From Acidobacteriota bacterium (GTDB taxonomy: Bacteria > Acidobacteriota > Thermoanaerobaculia > Gp7-AA8): a stretch of DNA of 50,413 nucleotides. Shown piece by piece: positions 7,582 to 17,774 of this stretch. The notes beneath the pieces were generated by a model. That model was given only the letters and a program-made list of their open reading frames with translations. It was not told the origin of the DNA and did no database searches. Location: NCBI GenBank assembly GCA_019247495.1, contig JAFAOU010000143.1, forward strand, positions 1 to 50,413, given 5' to 3'. Position 1 is the first letter of the stretch. The number at the start of each line of letters is the position of its first letter. Made by a program: the position numbers and the translations under genes.

Positions 7582-9345
7582 TCACTTCAACCTCAACTCG
7601 TCGATCGCAAAGTCGACCGTGCCTTTGTCCGGACCGCAGAACACCAGCATCTGCACGTCTTTGCCATCGGTGTTGAAGGCAATCCACGGCAACGTGATGG
7701 CGGTCCAGTCGGCTCCGGCATGGACGGTGGTCTGACGCGGGATGCGGCCGGTGCTGGCTGCGAAGAGCATGACGCGGATCTCGGTGTCGCCTTTGGCAAA
7801 GAACGACAGCCCGCTCTTCGACGACAAGTCGACCGGCTGCATCGGCGTCGCGCCGAGCATCAGCATCGCACCCGCCCACGGGAACATGAAACCGGGCTGC
7901 GTGTCGGCGTGGATGTGCAGCGATTTCGGCGTGCCGTTCGCGCCGCCTGCGACGACGTCCATCGACGCTGTCGACTTGCCGCCGGCGATGGAATCGGTCG
8001 AAACGTCCCAGCCGGAACCAAAGGCGGGCTTCGTATCGCCGGAGTCAAAGTTGTTGATCATGCCGTCGCCGACGTTCGGAACGACAGCCGCAACGGGCGC
8101 CGCCTCGACCCGTTTCGGCTCCGGCTTGCGGTCCAGCATCGCGCCGTTTTTCCAGACGCCGGCGATGTTGCGCGTGGCCAGGATGTCGGTGGTCGGATCG
8201 CCGTCGACCAGCAGCAGATCGGCGCGAAGTCCCGCGGCGACGCGGCCGCGATCGTTCAACTTGAACTGCTTCGCCGGCAGCGACGTCGCCGCCGTCAGCG
8301 CCTCGAGCGGCGTCAGGCCCGACCTCACCAGCAGCTCCATCTCGCGATGCATGCTCGCGCCGTGCGCGGTACCGGGATTCGGCGCATCGGTGCCGGCCAG
8401 GATCGGAACGCCCGCGGCCTTCAACTGCCGAACGGCTGCGTACGCATTGTCAAGGCTGAGGTCTTTCGCTTTCGGGAACGACGTCTTCAGGTTCGTCATC
8501 TCATCCGCATTCAGGTACGGCGCGAGATGGGCGTCCGTGTTCAGCGACGTCCCGCTGCCGATGCCGGTCGTGCTCTCGTTCACCGTCAGCGTCGGCACGA
8601 CGAAGGCGTGATGCGCGGCCACGAACGCGCCGAAGCCGGCGTCAGGAACCTTGTCCGCGAAAATGTGGACGAGCGCATCCGCGCCGGCGTCGATGGCGTC
8701 GCGCGCACCGGCCAACGTGGAGATGTGAACCACCGCCATCTTGCCGCGCTTGTGCGCCGCGGCGATAAGCGCGGTCAGATCGCTCTTCGAAAGCGTCGGC
8801 AGCTTCATCCCGTACGCTTCTCCCGTCTCCACGATCAGCTTGATGTAGTCCGAACCTTCCGCGATCCGCGCATCGACGAACGCCTGCGGATCGTCGCCCG
8901 TCTTGAACGTCGGGATCGGGAAATACTCGCTGCCGTGTCCGCCCGCGACCGTGACCAGCGTGCCCGCCGAATAGACATCGGCGCGATTGGTAACAGAACC
9001 TTTGGCCTGCTCGGCGCGCAGCGGGTCGAGCGTGCGCAGCGACGTGAACATGTCCAGCTCCGTCGTCACGCCAAAGCGCAGCGCGCGCTCCAGGCTGCCC
9101 GGAAAAACATGCGTGTGCGAATCGATCAGCCCCGGCAAAAGCGTCTTGCCATTGCCGTCGATGACATTCGCATCCTTCGGCACGGCCACAGTCGCGCCGG
9201 CGGCCGCGATGCGGGTTCCGTCGATCAAAACCGTCGCGTGCGGGATGACCTTCGTCCCGTCGAAGAGGCGGACGTTGGTAATGGCTGTCTGCTGCGCAAA
9301 AAGTGGGGCGGCGAGAAGAAGGATCGCGAAGAGCAAGCGTTTCAT
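7582..9345 (-). CDS. Exported metal-dependent amidohydrolase with C-terminal CIA30-like domain
   Basis: The start at 9345 gives MKRLLFAILLLAAPLFAQ, a typical signal peptide; the longer frame adds 22 residues of no pedigree. The mature protein opens with a composite beta-domain (ITNVRLFDG) and an amidohydrolase barrel whose metal ligands include HTH (H77, H79), later HIST and VHIFAD histidines and the AGTDAPN aspartate. Up to about residue 410 it resembles imidazolonepropionase/prolidase-type enzymes. The last 160 residues form a jelly-roll-like domain similar to CIA30 (INNFDSGD, TVDFAIDELRL), which often binds ligands or carbohydrate. Substrate unknown, probably periplasmic. It is transcribed divergently from gmd. 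Confidence 0.85.
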   Translation of the reverse strand: MKRLLFAILLLAAPLFAQQTAITNVRLFDGTKVIPHATVLIDGTRIAAAGATVAVPKDANVIDGNGKTLLPGLIDSHTHVFPGSLERALRFGVTTELDMFTSLRTLDPLRAEQAKGSVTNRADVYSAGTLVTVAGGHGSEYFPIPTFKTGDDPQAFVDARIAEGSDYIKLIVETGEAYGMKLPTLSKSDLTALIAAAHKRGKMAVVHISTLAGARDAIDAGADALVHIFADKVPDAGFGAFVAAHHAFVVPTLTVNESTTGIGSGTSLNTDAHLAPYLNADEMTNLKTSFPKAKDLSLDNAYAAVRQLKAAGVPILAGTDAPNPGTAHGASMHREMELLVRSGLTPLEALTAATSLPAKQFKLNDRGRVAAGLRADLLLVDGDPTTDILATRNIAGVWKNGAMLDRKPEPKRVEAAPVAAVVPNVGDGMINNFDSGDTKPAFGSGWDVSTDSIAGGKSTASMDVVAGGANGTPKSLHIHADTQPGFMFPWAGAMLMLGATPMQPVDLSSKSGLSFFAKGDTEIRVMLFAASTGRIPRQTTVHAGADWTAITLPWIAFNTDGKDVQMLVFCGPDKGTVDFAIDELRLK

Positions 9346-9404
9346 GGCGGCCAGTATCGGCTCGTGCGAAGCCCATGGCCCGTGCGGATCGTCAGCAGAT
9401 ACGG

Positions 9405-9443
9405 ATGACAAGTGTCATGTGGCGCGCAGGATGATGGGATAAT
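9405..9443 (+). promoter_or_regulatory. Putative regulatory dyad and extended -10 upstream of gmd
   Basis: A perfect six-base dyad, ATGACA-AG-TGTCAT, lies at 9405-9418. An extended -10 like sequence TGG-GATAAT ends at 9443, fifteen bases before the gmd ATG at 9458. No good -35 hexamer is seen, which fits an extended -10 promoter. The dyad is where a repressor or activator could bind in this 112-base divergent interval. Confidence 0.4.
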
Positions 9444-9457
9444 CGCTCGTTCGGAAA

Positions 9458-10450
9458 ATGAAAAAAGCGCTGATCACCGGCATCACCGGACAGGACGGCA
9501 GCTATCTGGCCGAGCACCTCCTCGACCTCGGCTACGAGGTGCACGGTCTCGTGCGGCGCGTTGCGCTCGAGGCTCCCGCAAGCCGCTTCGGCCGCATCGG
9601 GCACCTGCTCGACCGGCTGATCCTGCATCCCGCCAGCCTGGAAAGTTACCCCAGCATCTTCAGCGTGATCAGCCGCAATGCGTTCGACGAGTGCTACCAC
9701 CTCGCGGCGCAGAGCTTCGTGGCCGAGAGCTTCATCGACGGCTTCTCCACGCTCAACACGAACATCAACGGCACGCACTACATGCTGGCCGCGCTTCGCG
9801 AGTTGCGCCCCGGATGCCGCTTCTACTTCGCCGGATCGAGCGAGATGTTCGGCAAAGTGCGCGACGTGCCGCAGACGGAAGACACGCGTTTCCATCCGCG
9901 CAGCCCGTACGGAATCAGCAAGGTGGCGGGGTTCGAGCTGACGCGCAATTACCGCGAGGCGTATGGCATGTTCGCGGCCAGCGGCATCCTCTTCAATCAC
10001 GAAGGGCCGCGGCGCGGATTCGAATTCGTGACGCGCAAGATCACCAGCACCGCCGCCAGGATCAAGCTCGGCCGCGCCGACGAGCTGCGACTCGGCAATC
10101 TCGAGGCGAAGCGCGACTGGGGCCACGCCGCCGATTACGTCCGCGCCATCCACCTCATGCTGCAACAGCCGGAGCCGGACGATTTCGTCGTGGCCACCGG
10201 CGAGACGCACACGGTCCGCGAATTCTGCGAGCTCGCCTTCAACGAGCTGGGACTCGACTACCAGCAGTACGTGAAAATCGACGAGCGCTTCGTCCGCCCC
10301 GCCGAAGTCGATCTCCTCGTCGGCGATGCCAGCAAAGCGCGCGACGTTCTGGGATGGCAGCCGACGTACAGCTTCCCCGAGCTCGTCCGCGAGATGGTGC
10401 AGACCGATCTCCGCCTGCTGCAGGAAGGGAACGTTCCGGCTCTGGCCTGA
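9458..10450 (+). CDS. gmd: GDP-mannose 4,6-dehydratase
   Basis: 330 residues of the extended SDR family. It converts GDP-D-mannose to GDP-4-keto-6-deoxymannose, the precursor of GDP-fucose, rhamnose and related sugars for surface polysaccharide. Visible signatures are the NADP-binding GITGQDGSY (8-16), the AGSSEMFG segment, the catalytic YGISK (Y151, K155) and NHEGPRRG, all characteristic of GMD. Length is normal for bacterial enzymes. The usual partner (GDP-fucose synthase or a reductase) is not in the window, and the next gene is a helicase, so this is an isolated pathway gene. Start ATG is the only plausible one. Confidence 0.93.
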   Translation: MKKALITGITGQDGSYLAEHLLDLGYEVHGLVRRVALEAPASRFGRIGHLLDRLILHPASLESYPSIFSVISRNAFDECYHLAAQSFVAESFIDGFSTLNTNINGTHYMLAALRELRPGCRFYFAGSSEMFGKVRDVPQTEDTRFHPRSPYGISKVAGFELTRNYREAYGMFAASGILFNHEGPRRGFEFVTRKITSTAARIKLGRADELRLGNLEAKRDWGHAADYVRAIHLMLQQPEPDDFVVATGETHTVREFCELAFNELGLDYQQYVKIDERFVRPAEVDLLVGDASKARDVLGWQPTYSFPELVREMVQTDLRLLQEGNVPALA

Positions 10451-10497
10451 TCGTCCCAGTCGCTCGCCTGCTACGCATCACCTGCTACGCTTTCTAG

Positions 10498-12771
10498 GTG
10501 GCCGAGAAGATCCGTCGTTACACGCTCAAACAACCGGCGAAGGCCCAGAAGCAGTATCGCGTTCGCTACGAGGACGAGCTCAATCAGGAGCAGCTCGACG
10601 TCGTCATGGCCGGCGAGGGACCGATGCTCGTCATCGCCGGTGCCGGCAGCGGCAAGACCCGCGCGCTCACCTATCGCGTGTCGCGGCTGATCGAAGATGG
10701 CGTCGATCCCTCCGACATCCTTCTCCTCACCTTCACGAACAAAGCGGCGAAGGAGATGCTCAGCCGCGTCGAGCAGCTCGTCACCATCGACACGCGGCGC
10801 ATGTGGGGCGGCACGTTTCACTCCATTGGCAACCGGCTGCTGCGTCAGCACGCGGACACGATCGGCTATCGATCGACCTTCACCATTCTCGATGCCGAGG
10901 ATGCGAAGGAGATGATGGAATCGGCGATTTCCTCTCTTGGGATTGCCACTCTCGAAAAGCGTTTTCCGAAGGGCGACGTTCTCATCGACATCTACTCCTA
11001 CCTGATCAACACGCGCACGCCGCTGGAGCTGCACCTCGAAAACAACTACCCGCATTTCGGGATTTATCGCGACGAGATGATCAACGTTTTCCGACGCTAC
11101 AAAGAGCGGAAGCGCGAAGCGAACGCGATGGATTTCGACGACTTGCTCGTCAACTGGAAGCTGCTGCTCGACGACTATCCCGACGTCAGCGCGGCGTTGC
11201 AGCGGCGGTATCGATACATCCTCGTCGACGAATATCAGGACACGAACAAACTGCAGGCCGAGGTCGTCGACAAGATGGCGGAAGTGCGAAGAAACGTGAT
11301 GATGGTCGGCGACGACGCCCAATCGATCTACTCGTTTCGCGGCGCGTCGTTCGAAAACATCATCACCTTTCCGCTGCGATTCCCCGAAGCGAAGATCTAC
11401 AAGCTGGAGATTAACTACCGGTCGACGCGCCAGATCCTGAGTCTCGCCAACGCCTCGATCGCGCAGAACCGATTCCAGTTTCGCAAGGAATTGCAGGCCG
11501 TCCGCGGCGATGGTCCGGATCCCGCGGTGGTCGGCGTCGACGATGTTTCCGAGCAGGCCTCCTTCATCGCTCAGCGCATCCTCGAACTTCGCGACGAGGG
11601 CGAATCGTTCGGCGACATCGCCGTGCTCTATCGCTCGCACTACCAGTCGCTGGAGTTGCAGATGGAGTTGTCGCGCCGGCTGATTCCGTACGAGATCCGC
11701 TCCGGCATCCGCTTCTTCGAGCAGGCTCACATCAAGGACGTCATCGCGTATCTGAAGATCGTCACCAACGCGCGTGACGAGCTGTCGTGGAAGCGCGTGA
11801 TGAAGCTTTATCCGAAGGTCGGCGAGAAGACCGCCGCCGAGGTCTGGGCGAGAATCGGAACGGCGCAGAATCCGCTGGATGCGTTTCTTGGTGGGTCGGG
11901 TGTCGGGGGTCGGGTGTCGGAGAGAAACGGAGATCGAGAACAAAGCTCCGACGCCCGACCCCCGACTCCCCACTCCCGGAGAGGCGCCGGATCGAGTCTC
12001 AAACATCTTCGCGACGTGCTTAGCGTCATCAGCAGCGAATCGATGCAGCACAATCCGTCGGAGTCGATCCGCCTGATCGTCGAGCACGGCTACGCCGACT
12101 ACGCGCGCGCAAAATTCGCCAACTCGCAGGCGCGGCTCGATGATCTCGAGCAGCTCTCGCAGTACGCGCTGCGCTACGACGACACGAACGCGTTCCTCGA
12201 CGAAGTCGCGCTGGCCAATCCGATCGCCGGCGAGGACGTGGCAGTGGTCGGCCCCGAGGACGAAAAGATCGTGCTGTCGTCAGTCCATCAGGCCAAGGGA
12301 TTGGAGTGGCGCATCGTCTTCGTGATCTGGCTCGCCGACGGACGCTTCCCCTCACAACGCGCGCTTCGAGTCCCCGGCGGCATCGTGCGCGTGAAGCCGA
12401 AGGAGCTGCACGAGGCGTTCGAGCTGACGGACGCATTAGTTCAGGGACGAGGGACGAGGGACGAGGGACGGGTGGATCTCGCGATCGACGAGATGCCCGA
12501 GGAGATTCCGCATCCCTCATCCAGCTCGCCCGAATCGGAACTCCCTCGTCCCTCTTCCCTCGTCCCTGACGTCGAGATCGTCATCCCCGGCGAAGAAGAA
12601 GAGCGCCGTCTGTTCTACGTCGCCGTGACGCGCGCCAAGCAGGAGCTGTATCTCGTCTTCCCGGTCATGGCCCGCGACCGCGGCGGACTGGACATCCTGA
12701 TGGAGCCGTCGCGCTTCATCCGCGAGCTGCCGGGGGATTCGTACGAGAAGTGGGTGATCGGGAGCGAGTGA
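10498..12771 (+). CDS. UvrD/PcrA-type superfamily 1A DNA helicase, with two palindromic-element insertions
   Basis: 757 residues from GTG at 10498; a stop codon sits immediately before it, so the start cannot be further upstream. Walker A GAGSGKT (48-54), FTNKAAKEM, the DEYQD box, GDDAQSIYSFRG, the INYRST region, VHQAKGLEW and VAVTRAKQEL are all SF1A helicase motifs, so it is an ATP-driven 3'-5' translocase for repair or replication. Two stretches do not belong to the family: about residues 465-494 and 648-691, of low complexity (e.g. SSDARPPTPHSRR). They coincide exactly with family D and C palindromic DNA elements, yet the reading frame stays open. Both fall between conserved motifs, and function is probably retained. 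Confidence 0.92.
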   Translation: MAEKIRRYTLKQPAKAQKQYRVRYEDELNQEQLDVVMAGEGPMLVIAGAGSGKTRALTYRVSRLIEDGVDPSDILLLTFTNKAAKEMLSRVEQLVTIDTRRMWGGTFHSIGNRLLRQHADTIGYRSTFTILDAEDAKEMMESAISSLGIATLEKRFPKGDVLIDIYSYLINTRTPLELHLENNYPHFGIYRDEMINVFRRYKERKREANAMDFDDLLVNWKLLLDDYPDVSAALQRRYRYILVDEYQDTNKLQAEVVDKMAEVRRNVMMVGDDAQSIYSFRGASFENIITFPLRFPEAKIYKLEINYRSTRQILSLANASIAQNRFQFRKELQAVRGDGPDPAVVGVDDVSEQASFIAQRILELRDEGESFGDIAVLYRSHYQSLELQMELSRRLIPYEIRSGIRFFEQAHIKDVIAYLKIVTNARDELSWKRVMKLYPKVGEKTAAEVWARIGTAQNPLDAFLGGSGVGGRVSERNGDREQSSDARPPTPHSRRGAGSSLKHLRDVLSVISSESMQHNPSESIRLIVEHGYADYARAKFANSQARLDDLEQLSQYALRYDDTNAFLDEVALANPIAGEDVAVVGPEDEKIVLSSVHQAKGLEWRIVFVIWLADGRFPSQRALRVPGGIVRVKPKELHEAFELTDALVQGRGTRDEGRVDLAIDEMPEEIPHPSSSSPESELPRPSSLVPDVEIVIPGEEEERRLFYVAVTRAKQELYLVFPVMARDRGGLDILMEPSRFIRELPGDSYEKWVIGSE
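11889..11980. repeat. Family D palindromic element inside the helicase gene
   Basis: The left arm 11890-11922 is built of GGGTGTC/GGGGGTC heptads. The right arm 11946-11976 is their reverse complement. The element is translated in frame as about 30 extra residues between helicase motifs. A related element occurs inside blaR1 at 40489-40610. Confidence 0.85.
12441..12570. repeat. Family C palindromic element inside the helicase gene
   Basis: Four tandem GGGACGA-type heptads (12443-12471) face their reverse complement CCCTCGT-type units (12541-12569) across a 69-base centre. It is translated as a Ser/Pro/Glu-rich segment just before the VAVTRAKQEL motif. A second family C copy is inside clpA at 15900-16000. 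Confidence 0.85.
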
Positions 12772-12835
12772 TTTCACCACAGAGACACAGAGAAATCCCA
12801 TCTCAGTGTCCTCTGTGCCTCTGTGGTGAAAAGCC
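12772..12835. repeat. Palindromic element, family A (copy 3)
   Basis: Begins directly after the helicase TGA stop and ends two bases before the stop codon of the convergent FKBP gene (12837). The two arms are the best-conserved of the three copies (TTTCACCACAGAG against CTCTGTGGTGAAA). The position suggests a hairpin that ends transcription from both sides. Confidence 0.85.
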
Positions 12836-12836
12836 T

Positions 12837-13601
12837 TTAACGAACTTTCACCAGCTCCACATCGAACACCAGCATCCCCGACGGCATCCCCGCCGCGCCT
12901 TCGTACGCGAGCTTCTGCGGGATCCAGAAGCGCACCTGCTCCCCTTCTGTCATCAGCTGCAACCCTTCCGTCCAGCCTGGGATAACTCGGTCGAGCGACA
13001 ACTCCATCGGCTCGCCTTTCACGATAGAGCTGTCGAACATCCGCCCGTCCGTCGTCCAGCCGCTGTAGTGAACGAGCACCTTGCCGCGCGACCTCGGATG
13101 GATCGTTCCCGTTCCGGGACGCAGGATTTTGTACGCCAGTCCGGACCGAGTTTTGATCGCGTCCGCGGGCGCCGCGGCCACATCGGCCGGCGTCGTCGGC
13201 GGATGGACGATGTCCACCAACTCGCCGTCGACGACGAACGTATCGCCCTCTTTGATCTTGCCGCCGCCGAGGGATGCGGGGATCCAGGCGCGGAGTTTCT
13301 GGCCGGGCGACATCTGCTTGAACATCTCGCGCATCCCCGGCAGCAGCTTGTACATCTCCACGAACGTCGGGACTTCCGTCCGCGTGTAGTCGATGACCGA
13401 GCCGTCGCTCGCTTTCCAGACCGCGTAGTGGATGTGGACGAAGTCAGCGTCGCCCGGATGCTCGCCCGCCGTTCCGGCTTCGAGCACCTTCGACACCAAT
13501 CCGTCCGCGCTCGTCTGTGCGCCGGCGGGAGGCGTCTTCAGATCGGGCGGCGGCAGCGGCTTCGTCATCGTCACGGCAGCAAAAAGGAGGGCGGCGATCA
13601 T
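12837..13601 (-). CDS. FKBP-type peptidyl-prolyl isomerase, two FKBP domains
   Basis: The start at 13601 gives 254 residues beginning MIAALLFAAVTMTKP, a short possible signal peptide; the longer frame adds 31 Arg-rich residues that look non-coding. Residues about 28-125 form a first, weakly conserved FKBP-like domain (VHIHYAVW, DGELVDI). About 145-254 form a canonical one (VLVHYSGWTTDGRMFDSS, VIPGWTEGLQLM, LVFDVELV). Proline isomerisation and chaperoning in the periplasm is the likely role; the first domain may serve in substrate binding or dimerisation. It starts only 14 bases from the divergent pepE start, so the two promoters must overlap. Confidence 0.88.
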   Translation of the reverse strand: MIAALLFAAVTMTKPLPPPDLKTPPAGAQTSADGLVSKVLEAGTAGEHPGDADFVHIHYAVWKASDGSVIDYTRTEVPTFVEMYKLLPGMREMFKQMSPGQKLRAWIPASLGGGKIKEGDTFVVDGELVDIVHPPTTPADVAAAPADAIKTRSGLAYKILRPGTGTIHPRSRGKVLVHYSGWTTDGRMFDSSIVKGEPMELSLDRVIPGWTEGLQLMTEGEQVRFWIPQKLAYEGAAGMPSGMLVFDVELVKVR

Positions 13602-13615
13602 AGACTCCGCACAAC

Positions 13616-14302
13616 ATGCGCCTTCTTCTGATCTCTTCCTCGAATGTCCACGGCTACGTCTACCTCGATCATCCCGAATCCGCCATGCGTGCATTCCTCG
13701 GCGGCGCGCGGCGCGTGGCGTTCGTGCCCTTCGCCGCGCACGATCACGACGCGTACATGACGAAAGTTCGTGAGCGCTTGGCCCGGATGGATCTCGACGT
13801 GATCGGCATCGATGATCTCGATCGTGCGGATGCCATCTTTGTCGGAGGCGGCAATACGTTCCGATTGCTGAAGACGCTTTACGATCGCAACCTCCTCACC
13901 ACGATCCGCGACCGCGTCCGCGCCGGTCTCCCCTACCTCGGCTCCAGCGCAGGAACGGTCATCGCTGCCCCGACGATGCAGACCACCAACGACATGCCGA
14001 TCGTTGAGCCGCCGTCGTTCGCCGCGCTCGGCCTCGTCGACCTTCAGATCAACCCGCACTACCTCGATCCCGATCCTCATTCAACACACCGTGGCGAAAC
14101 GCGCGAAGAACGGATCCGCGAATACCTCGAGGAGAACGACGGCCCGGTGATCGGACTGCGCGAGGGCTCGATCCTTCAGGTCGAGAACAATGTGATCACC
14201 CTCCTCGGCGAAAAAACTGCGCGGCTCTTTCAGCGCGGCGCGGAGCCGGTGGAAGTCCAGCCCGGAGTGATCTCCGTCCCATCTGCGTCATCGGCGGATT
14301 AA
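13616..14302 (+). CDS. pepE: Peptidase E-like (S51) aspartyl dipeptidase
   Basis: 228 residues of the peptidase E family, which releases N-terminal Asp from dipeptides. GGGNTFRLL and the nucleophile elbow GSSAGT (Ser111) are present, and INPHYLD carries the likely catalytic His. There is no signal peptide, so it acts in the cytoplasm. It is the first gene of a tight plus-strand run: clpS follows after 8 bases. A peptidase that finishes short Asp-X peptides next to ClpS/ClpA fits a proteolysis operon, though the link is inferred from order only. Confidence 0.88.
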   Translation: MRLLLISSSNVHGYVYLDHPESAMRAFLGGARRVAFVPFAAHDHDAYMTKVRERLARMDLDVIGIDDLDRADAIFVGGGNTFRLLKTLYDRNLLTTIRDRVRAGLPYLGSSAGTVIAAPTMQTTNDMPIVEPPSFAALGLVDLQINPHYLDPDPHSTHRGETREERIREYLEENDGPVIGLREGSILQVENNVITLLGEKTARLFQRGAEPVEVQPGVISVPSASSAD

Positions 14303-14310
14303 CATCTCTC

Positions 14311-14622
14311 ATGCTCCCTTCCGCAGAGCTCGACGAAGCGCCGGCTGCCGAGAGCGAGGAAAAAACCGACGAGCCTACGCTCTTCAAAGTACTCCTGCAC
14401 AACGACGACTACACCACCATGGAGTTCGTGGTCTGGGTGCTGGCGTCGGTCTTCAATATGCCCGAGGAGCAGGCGATTCAGGTCATGCTGAACGTGCATC
14501 TGCAGGGGATTGGCGTGGCCGGCATCTACACCTTCGAAGTGGCCGAGATGAAGGTCGAAAAGACCATCGCCCTGGCGCGCGAACAGGAGTTTCCGCTCCT
14601 GGCGACCATGGAGCCGGCATGA
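14311..14622 (+). CDS. clpS: ATP-dependent Clp protease adaptor ClpS
   Basis: 103 residues. The core shows LFKVLLHNDDYTTMEFVVWVL, with the N-degron pocket residues (N, DD, T, M), and the ClpA-contacting VHLQGIGVAGIYTFEVAEMK segment with the conserved H-G-G pattern. ClpS delivers proteins with Leu, Phe, Tyr or Trp at the N-terminus to ClpAP. The flexible acidic N-terminal extension (about 25 residues) is of usual length. clpA starts 43 bases downstream. A short weak ribosome site precedes the ATG. Confidence 0.96.
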   Translation: MLPSAELDEAPAAESEEKTDEPTLFKVLLHNDDYTTMEFVVWVLASVFNMPEEQAIQVMLNVHLQGIGVAGIYTFEVAEMKVEKTIALAREQEFPLLATMEPA

Positions 14623-14665
14623 CGAAATCCGCCCGCCTCGTACGCGGTTCTACTGCCCGCAAATC

Positions 14666-16984
<2,319 letters not shown>

Positions 16985-17066
16985 TCGCGCTTTTTGCCGC
17001 CGCGATGTCCTGCCGCGCAAACGAAAGCCCGCGAATTCCTCGTGCGACACTCGCCACGAAATTGCC

Positions 17067-17714
17067 GTGAAATCGCGCTTTCCTGATCCTCGCTACGTGC
17101 GTGGCGACGTCGTCGCCATCGGCGATGACCTCAGCGTCGAGACGCTGCGCGACGCGTATCGCCACGGGATTTTTCCGTGGCCGCACGAAGAACTGGCGAC
17201 GATGCCGTGGTTTTCGCCGCGGCGGAGGACGGTGATCGTTTTCGACGAGTTGCACGTCGGACGTTCGTTGCGAAAATCGGAGAAGCGCAGCGGATTCACC
17301 TACTCGATCGACCGCGCGTTCGACCAGGTCATCGCGTCGTGCGCCGGCTCGCCCCGTGGAGACGAGGCCGGAACCTGGATCGGTCCCGACATCATCGCCG
17401 CATACACCCGGCTGCATCGCGCCGGCGACGCGCATAGCGTGGAAGTGTGGCGTGACGAAGAGCTCGTGGGCGGCTTGTACGGCGTCGATCCCGGCGGCGT
17501 CTTCACCGGCGAATCGATGTTCCATCGCGCCACGGATGCCTCGAAGCTCGCGCTGCTGTTCCTGATCGAACACCTCCGCCAACGCGGCGCTACCTGGATC
17601 GACTGCCAGGTCACCACGCCGCACATGGCCGCCCTCGGCGCGCGCGAGATTTCGCGGAATCGGTTTCTGGACATGCTGGCGGAGCAACAGTCGCTGGGAC
17701 TCTCGCTTTTTTGA
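17067..17714 (+). CDS. aat: Leucyl/phenylalanyl-tRNA--protein transferase
   Basis: 215 residues from a GTG start. Family signatures include FPDPRYVRGDVVAIGDDLS near the N-terminus, GIFPWP, PWFSPRRR, TWIGPDIIAAY, GGLYGV and FTGESMFHRATDASK. The enzyme attaches Leu or Phe from tRNA to proteins with N-terminal Arg or Lys and so creates primary N-degrons. Placed 82 bases after clpA and in the same orientation as clpS, it completes the bacterial N-end rule module: aat makes the degron, ClpS reads it, ClpA unfolds the substrate. The DNA between clpA and aat shows no other gene. Confidence 0.95.
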   Translation: MKSRFPDPRYVRGDVVAIGDDLSVETLRDAYRHGIFPWPHEELATMPWFSPRRRTVIVFDELHVGRSLRKSEKRSGFTYSIDRAFDQVIASCAGSPRGDEAGTWIGPDIIAAYTRLHRAGDAHSVEVWRDEELVGGLYGVDPGGVFTGESMFHRATDASKLALLFLIEHLRQRGATWIDCQVTTPHMAALGAREISRNRFLDMLAEQQSLGLSLF

Positions 17715-17774
17715 TCACGCGGGGGCGCGGAGAGAGGCGGTGCTCCTCCGCGTGGCCGCGTCTCCGCGTGAAAG
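17715..17774. repeat. Palindromic element, family B (copy 1)
   Basis: Starts right after the aat TGA and ends at the stop codon of the convergent TIG-domain gene (17775). ATCACGCGG and GCGCGGAG units face CTCCGCG/TCTCCGCGTGA units. Degenerate in the centre. Its convergent position is the same as that of other family A, B and E copies. Confidence 0.75.

Noticed and set aside
7498..9408. 636-codon plus-strand frame opposite the amidohydrolase
   Set aside because: Arg/His-rich with no domains; the opposite strand has a signal peptide and amidohydrolase motifs.
10471..12087. 538-codon minus-strand frame opposite the helicase
   Set aside because: The plus-strand frame holds all helicase motifs.
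12441..12570. GGGACGA tandem units as a CRISPR or tandem-repeat array
   Set aside because: Units are seven bases without spacers, and the two blocks are inverted, not direct.
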